Assembly: GCA_002104935.1 (NCBI GenBank)
Contig: MCGT01000011.1
Location: 248,001-312,000 of the forward strand
DNA from: Hesseltinella vesiculosa
Lineage: Eukaryota > Mucoromycota > Mucoromycetes > Mucorales > Cunninghamellaceae
Length of the DNA: 64,000 bases
Direction: 5' to 3'
Shown piece by piece: positions 58,141 through 64,000 of the stretch; within the stretch, counting starts at the first letter, position 1; each line of letters opens with the position of its first letter. The position numbers and the translations under genes are program-made. Under the pieces are notes generated by a model. That model ran no database searches and had not been told where the DNA came from. It saw only the letters and a list, made by a program, of their open reading frames with translations.

Positions 58141-60330
58141 CTAGTAAGGCTGGTTGGGGGTTGAAGGGAAGAAGTTCGGACTAGAAGCCTCGTCTTGCGA
58201 ATTGGATGAGAATGTGGGTGAATGGGGTGGGCGGTAGTTCGAAAAGGGATCTTGCGCAAAAGCTTGTGAATAAGAAGGGTTGAAGGGGTTCATGACATTG
58301 TTATTGGGCAAGTTTGTATTGATGGCTGTGGTGACGGACGTTGTGGTGGTTGTGGACGAGGCGTCGGAGGTGGCAGGCACTGGAGGGTGGTGACCAGAAG
58401 CGCTTGGCGGGTGGTGGTGATGCAGAGGCTCTTCATCCTCGTCACTGCTAAAGGTCAGATCCACGATGGAGTTGTTGATGTGGTTGTTATAGGCTTCCAA
58501 ACGAGCACGTTTTGCCGGGGGTATATTGTCTCGTTCAGGTTCGGGGTGGCCACCCTCCTCGTCCTCTTCTATGGTGATCAGCTGGGATCCCTCCGGAGGC
58601 TGAGACGCCGACTGTTGCCGTTCAGACTTGATCTTGGGTAGCCCATCTCCATCCGAATCCGAGTCGTTGTCATCGTCCTCGTGCGTAAGGATCTTCAGCT
58701 GGCCAGAGTTATCGACTTGCATGGACTCGACATTGCCGACCATTTCTAGAATGTCCGTGAAATAGCCATCTACCACCAGATCTTCCCATGGAATCACGCG
58801 GTTGCAGATCGGGCAATTCCATGTAGGCGTTTGCTCGTTCATTAGTAAAAATGTTGTCAGATCAAAACATTGGATATGAGGGCAATGGCGTGATTTTCCC
58901 GGAGTCACAATACGCGTAAATCCGAGCTGCATAAAGAAAGGTGGTGAGACGCCTCCTTTCGATTGCCTGCTCGATCACTTACAGGGCATTTTGTTGAGAT
59001 CGTTTCACTTTCAAGCACAATGTCAGCGTCTTCGTTCCGTTCTTGCACTGTAAAAAAAAAAAAAAAAGATGATCAGATGTGGGCGAGCTCGCTGGCAAGA
59101 AATCACTTGCATCGACGTAACGTTTCTTCTTTCCCAATCACTCTTGAGCTTTTCACGACAGTTACAATTTCAGGCACAGGGACCCGCCGAATCAACTCCA
59201 CTGAGGTGATATATGACTGTACAAAAAAAAAAAAAAAAACAGGACAGATATAAGTGGCCATGGTTCCTGAATTTGACGCCGTCTTCTGAACCTACGCGAT
59301 CGGTGTTTGCATAAACAAAGTCAATGGTGTTTTTCTGAGTGCCCAAATGGAAATAGGATGTGATGTCAGCCGGGTGAACGGTATTGGGTCGTCCTCGGAG
59401 CCCGCGTAGTTTCTGGTGATAAAAAAAAAAAAAGACAGCAACCATAAGTGGTGGTGTCCTTGTTTTCATCGAGTTACCCTTATCAGCTTACAGCATTGGG
59501 GACAACGTGGACTTGATTAACTCGGATCTCACAGGTGCTAGGGTACTCCACACTTAGCTTGCTCTGAGAGGAGACATTGGCGGCACAGAAGAGCCGGATT
59601 TGATAATAGGGTTGGTTGTCGCCAGGATATCGGTCTTGGAAATGTTGGATTTGGTCTGGCGTCAGGTAGACGGTAAAGCTACAGCTGTTACGCGACATGG
59701 GGCATGCTACTCAACGACAGAGATGAGATGGACGGTGAGATGTTCTAGCGATGGACCAGGAAGCAATGCTTACAAGGAGCTACTCGAGCATTGGACAATC
59801 GGCTCACGATGGTATAAAAAGGACTTGTCGCATATTGTGGATAATTTGGAGCGAAGACTGTGCTTACGCTGTTCGATCTCGGTGCAGAATTGGATGAGTC
59901 TGAAGATGGCATGAATCCGAGATGGTCAGTGAGCTTGTAGTTAACTCTAAAAAAAGAAAGGAAATAATAAAAAAAAAAAAGACAGGTTTAATACCAGGGG
60001 AACACAATGAGTGACACTCGTGGCTTACCTATGACTTTCAAATATAGCAGAAGCTCGCCGGATGTAGGCCACGTTGCCTACGATAAACCAGCGATCAACA
60101 GCATTAACAATGTGCGTTGCAAGCTCGGCTTTGTTGCCTGTGCGTCGAATGTTTGTGCTGCACGATCCATTGAGCGCTACAATTAAGTTCTTGATTTCAA
60201 TCACTCGTAGGGTTGAGATGGCAAAGTGTAGCTCAGAGCGCTTATGGGAAAGCAAAAGATCAGTGAATGGTCTTGTTTCAAAATGTCCTTTGAGCAATCA
60301 AAATCTGGCTTACACTAAACATGTCTAGAT
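58141..60330 (-). CDS. SIZ/PIAS-type SUMO E3 ligase
   Basis: It transfers SUMO from Ubc9 to nuclear substrates. The N-terminal exons (about 60290-60030) encode a SAP-like element, LRVIEIKNLIVAL then RRTGNKAELATHIVNAV. The exact first exon and its junctions between 60330 and 59700 are uncertain. The PINIT domain (59700-59250) reads FTVYLTPDQIQHFQDRYPGD then YQIRLFCAANVSSQ. The SP-RING follows: TRIVTPGKSRHCPHIQCFDL and TWNCPICNRVIPWEDLVVDG (58925-58755), with the expected Cys/His ligands. The tail is acidic and disordered, holding SIVDLTFSSDEDEEP (58435-58470), a SUMO-interacting motif with adjacent acidic residues. Stop is TAG at 58141-58143. It is divergent from the DDHD gene. Confidence 0.9.
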
Positions 60331-60948
60331 CAAACTGTGAATCACGCAAGAGCTATGCAAGCTGCCAATCGATGCCAGTGTTTTTTTTTTAAAAAAAAAA
60401 AAAAAGAAAAAGAAAAAAGAAAAAGAAACACAGCTTTTAGGGCACCAGCACTACAGGAAAAATGATGCGAAAAAAACAGCGCAACCAGTCAGGAAGGCGA
60501 TTGCGAAATAGTCATTAAACTCACTAAATCACTCTTTCATTGGAGACAGGCCTGCTGGATTTCTATCCTCATTTATTATGCAAATCACAAGAAAAACTCG
60601 AAATCAATCGTCTGTCCCTTGACTTGTACGGTTTAATGCGTTTGCAGGTAAAAAAAATGGTTTGGTTAGGGTACGGAGCAGCTTGATTGGATGCTGATTT
60701 TTCTTTTTTCCCGTAGTGCTGTACAGCAATGGATGTTGAGTAGAGCCATAAACAACGTAATGGGGAAATCAAAAAAATGTCTGTGCGACAAAACAAGGTG
60801 CAGTCCAACAGGAGGTATTTTTTCATGTGAGAGTCTGCCAAGTTTTTTCCCTGGATTTGCATTTTTGGGGTCCGTCGAGTTCACTCAGATTTTTTGAAAT
60901 GAAAAATTTCCCTTTTTCCACCTTTCTTCTATCTTTTACACGTTTACA
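60331..60948. promoter_or_regulatory. Divergent promoter region PIAS / DDHD phospholipase
   Basis: A 618-bp spacer with AT runs at 60380-60430, including a T10/A15 back-to-back palindrome. No specific site recognised. Confidence 0.35.
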
Positions 60949-63664
60949 ATGGCAGATCCTACTCCACCTAAAGAAACCATTCGTCAATTGCGATGTAAAA
61001 GCTATACGCCTGATCCTCTTGCCCCGCCATTACAGGCGCAATGGTAAAAACTCCCGTGGTCCTGCTGCTCCATGCTCCCCTCCTTTTTTTTTATTCATGG
61101 CTCACCTTCTTTGCATTGTCAGGTTCCATGCCATCGATGCTCCACTGGTGGATCCCATGGAACTTCGCCGATCCAACACTGTTAGCTCCATCACCCCAAC
61201 CACCCCAGCCAAAAAACCAACCCCTGCACCAAAAGACTGGGTGCCTTTTTCAAAGCGAGACTCCTCTGCCATCGAACAGGCTTACCAGGTAATCGATTCG
61301 TCTGCCTTCTGGCCTTCTCCCGTGTGAGAGTGCTCATGTCTTGTTGGATTTTTAGGAAGACATTCAGGATGCTATGGTACCTGTCAATGAAGACCATTTG
61401 TTTGAAGTCAATGTACAAAAGCGGACAATCGAGCCTATCTATTGGGAAGGTCCGACCCATCAAGTACGTCGAGCCACATGGTTTATTCAAGGAGACGGGA
61501 AATGGTTTCCGTGTCAAGAGAACCTTGCCGAGCAAATCGAAACTGGCTATCAGTAAGTAGTCGCCGAGCAACTCGACCTCACTGCTCACCGACGTGTCTG
61601 TCTCGCAGCAAATACAAACCTTACGAAGCGCCTGCGCCTACCCAAGAATCTGCCACCACCTCCACTTCATCCGTGAAATCCGAATCGCATGAAGAATCCA
61701 AATTGCAGTCTGCTCTGGAACAACAGCCTGTCGAAAAGCAATGGAATCTACTGGGGGCCTATTTGGAACAATATGTCGTTTACACGGGCCCTGACACTGC
61801 ATGGCTGCTTTAGTAAGTTCAAATGGAAAATTGAGATGAGAGAAGACGCCCACGGCTCACTCGTTTTTTTTTTAATATCCTTCAACAACAGCGATACAGC
61901 GGGCAGCAAGATTGCACAGACCATCATCACCAAATTAACCAACAACCAAAACCTGGGCGGCACACGACTGCTGCGGGGCTATGATCAAGTCAAAAAATTA
62001 GAAGGCGAGCCCAAGAAGCCCAACACTCCCTCCACCACCACATCCACCGCAAGCTCTGCCAAGATCAAACTATCGGCCACACCCTCGCCAACCGAGCCCG
62101 ACGATGAACAATCACGCGAAGACACAAAGCTGACCGAGCAACTGAAGCAAGACTACGAAAACGAAGAAAGCGAAGGCGACATCCGGCCCATCACCCACCT
62201 TATCTTTGCCATCCACGGCATTGGCCAGAAATTCTCTGAACGCATGGGCTCCAATTTCGTGCACGACGTCAACACCTTGCGCAAAACCATGAAGGCCTGC
62301 CATGAAGCGGTGACCGATGACGACAATGGTATCCAGGTGCTCCCTATTCTCTGGCGCAAGAGCATTGCCTTTGGCATGGCCAGCGACCAGGCCGAGACCG
62401 ACATGGGCACCCATGACGGTCTTGAAGATGGCTGCCCCACCTTGGAGGAAATCACCCTTGATGGCGCCCCCATGTATCGCACCATTGTCTCGGATGTGTT
62501 TTTGGATAGTGAGTCTTGCCTGAAAACAGAGGAGGTTGTCATTCGGTAACTAACACCCTCTTTTCGCTGCAGTCCCGTTGTACATGACCCAGAAATACCG
62601 TGACCAGATGGCTGGCATCATCACCAAGGAAATCAACCGAGTCTATCAATTGTTTTTGGATCGACACCCCGACTTTCTGAACAACAGTGGCAAAGTCTCG
62701 ATCCTCGGTCATTCTCTAGGCGTAAGTCTGAATAGGCGCACACACACACACACACTTTTTTTTAATATATCAACTCAACCCAACTCTTCTTTTTGATGCC
62801 ATAGTCGCTGCTCGCTTTTGACATTCTCAGCACCCAGCCATTCACCGACCAAGAGGCAGCCACACTGAAGGAGACACAGCAGGCAGCAATGGCAGCCCAA
62901 TCTGCAGATCACAAACACGCGCCTGCTCTTCAGTTCCCTGTGGACAATTTCTTTGCTGTCGGGTCGCCGCTGGGTGTGCTCCTGTTGCTGCGCGGGTTCA
63001 AGATCATGTCGCGTCAAGTCCTCGCCAAAGATGCCAAAATGCATTGGGATAAGAGCTCTGCGTCCTTGCTAGATCAACAGCATGTCAGCTACTATTACCC
63101 AGCCGTCAACAACCTGTACAATATCTTCCATCGAGTAAGGACCCGAACAAATGAAAACAGCCGTTGAGACTGACCCCTCCTTTATTTTCTCAGTCAGATC
63201 CAGTGGCCTATCGATTGGAGCCGTTGATCTCACGACACTATGGTGCCAAGGAGAAACCGGTACCTATTCCCTATATCAAAGGCGGGCTTAAGGGTGTGCT
63301 AGATGCAAGTTTCAACGTGGGCTCTGGGCTGGCCAAGACCGCCGGGGCCATGTTTGACAACTTCAAGCTGAGCTGGACCAACAATTTTATGCGCGCCTTT
63401 GCAACAAAGGCCGAGGCGAACGAGCAAGAACGAGCTGTCGCTCCCGTCGAACTGCGCTCCATCTCGGCCGAAAGCAAGGATTATGGTGAGAGCAAACTGG
63501 CGATGCTGAACGCCCGCCAAGGCCGGGTCGACTATTGCTTGCAAGAAGGCATCCTCGAAAACGCCTATTTCAGCGCCTTGTCTGTGCACATGAATTACTG
63601 GACCGATCTGGACGTGGCTGCCATGTTGATCCGAGAAATTTGCCCCAGCCATAAACCTCAATAG
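60949..63664 (+). CDS. DDHD-domain phospholipase (PA-PLA1 family)
   Basis: Intracellular phospholipase A1 of the DDHD1/DDHD2/SEC23IP family. ATG 60949 starts MADPTPPKETIRQLRCKSYT, followed over short exons by LFEVNVQKRTIEPIYWEG and VRRATWFIQGDGKWFPCQEN, a WWE-like segment. Then VYTGPDTAWLL and THLIFAIHGIGQKFSERMGS follow. The lipase signature GHSLGS is at about 62707-62721, split by an intron after GHSLG. The DDHD domain follows with LQFPVDNFFAVGSPLGVLLL, RSDPVAYRLEPLISRHYG, RQGRVDYCLQEGILENAYFS and VHMNYWTDLDVAAML. The D...D...H...D residues named in the family are in place. TAG is at 63662-63664. About 790 residues in eight or nine exons. It likely acts on membrane traffic and lipid turnover. 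Confidence 0.93.
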
Positions 63665-63763
63665 CATTTATAATAAAATAAAATTTAAAAAAAGGGTTTT
63701 AATCTATGCATACAGTACAATAAACGAAAAAGAAGGCAAGGGTGGCAGACAAACTAACCAATT

Positions 63764-63922
63764 TCACTTGTGGAAGGCCTTGTTGACTCGATCTTGGACT
63801 TGGCCTTCGACATGTTCAGAAGCATCGTATTGTTTTGGCAGCTGCAAACCAACCCGGTGGGCGCTCATTTCCACTCGTTTCTTTTGTTCCATCACAAGGG
63901 TTGAGTAACGTTCTCGCAGATC
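63764..63922 (-). CDS. Terminal exon of an unidentified gene (continues past the window)
   Basis: Minus-strand exon from an acceptor CTAG at 63923-63926 to TGA 63764-63766. It encodes DLRERYSTLVMEQKKRVEMS, then AHRVGLQLPKQYDASEHVEG and QVQDRVNKAFHK. This is a charged helical C-terminus. I do not recognise it; small mitochondrial or coiled-coil proteins are possible. Earlier exons lie beyond 64000. Confidence 0.55.
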   Translation of the reverse strand, partial: DLRERYSTLVMEQKKRVEMSAHRVGLQLPKQYDASEHVEGQVQDRVNKAFHK

Positions 63923-64000
63923 CTAGCCAAAAAAATAAAATAAAAAAAGGTGAGAGGTATCGTTGCGGCTGGATCAAACGTCTTTTGAGATTGATCTCTA

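Overview
This window is nuclear DNA of a filamentous fungus, most likely an early-diverging Mucoromycota species and probably a Mucorales. The genes are dense. They carry many short introns (about 50-90 bp, GTAAG...TAG/CAG) with T-rich tracts before the acceptor, and long A or T runs sit almost only in introns and intergenic DNA. A CotH-type spore-coat kinase-like protein, a decayed Tc1/mariner element and the bL33m, GLE1, XPA, SGF29 and GSK3 genes all fit. No bacterial, viral, CRISPR, rRNA or convincing tRNA feature was found. Species assignment is inference.

Layout. 1-1.3 kb: an internally deleted Tc1-like transposon with matching terminal inverted repeats, then a broken fragment of a repeated gene family. 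1.5-8.5 kb: GLE1 (-), GEP4-type phosphatidylglycerophosphatase (+), an RmlB/TGDS-type nucleotide-sugar 4,6-dehydratase (+) and an alpha-arrestin (+). 8.5-12.5 kb: an accessory stretch holding a decayed multi-exon ORF with a 10-bp minisatellite and a 59-bp T run; its 3' part is homologous to the fragment at 1 kb. 12.5-18.6 kb: METTL18/Hpm1-type histidine methyltransferase (+), a four-TM membrane protein (-), a small TM protein (+), XPA/Rad14 (-), GMP synthase (+). 19.6-27 kb: a serine-rich acidic protein (-), an ANKRD54-like ankyrin protein (+), an orphan single-TM protein (+), a MYND-finger protein (-). 27-29.9 kb: the largest gap, with no recognisable gene. 29.9-36 kb: an actin-related protein (-), an OCRL/INPP5B-type inositol 5-phosphatase (-), mitochondrial bL33 (+). 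36-49.1 kb: C2H2 factor (-), Q/N/Y-rich protein (+), NECAP (-), AMMECR1 (-), GDA1/CD39 NDPase (-), GSK3 kinase (+), NIF/FCP1-like phosphatase (-), a secreted PL14-like protein (+), NDUFA13/GRIM-19 (-). 50.5-64 kb: G-beta (+), SGF29 (-), CotH (+), SIZ/PIAS SUMO ligase (-), DDHD phospholipase (+) and the last exon of an unidentified gene (-).

The genes are mostly housekeeping and do not form one pathway. Several share themes: endocytosis and phosphoinositides (arrestin, OCRL-like, NECAP, DDHD), chromatin (SGF29, ARP), mitochondria (GEP4, bL33m, NDUFA13) and cell surface (CotH, PL14-like, GDA1). A strong architectural feature is head-to-head gene pairs separated by 70-620 bp. I see no convincing new multi-gene system. 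The least explained material is the repeated decayed family at 1 kb and 10-12.4 kb, the orphan proteins, and some unexplained hairpins. Exon boundaries come from reading GT/AG sites by eye; the coordinates of multi-exon genes span first to last coding base.
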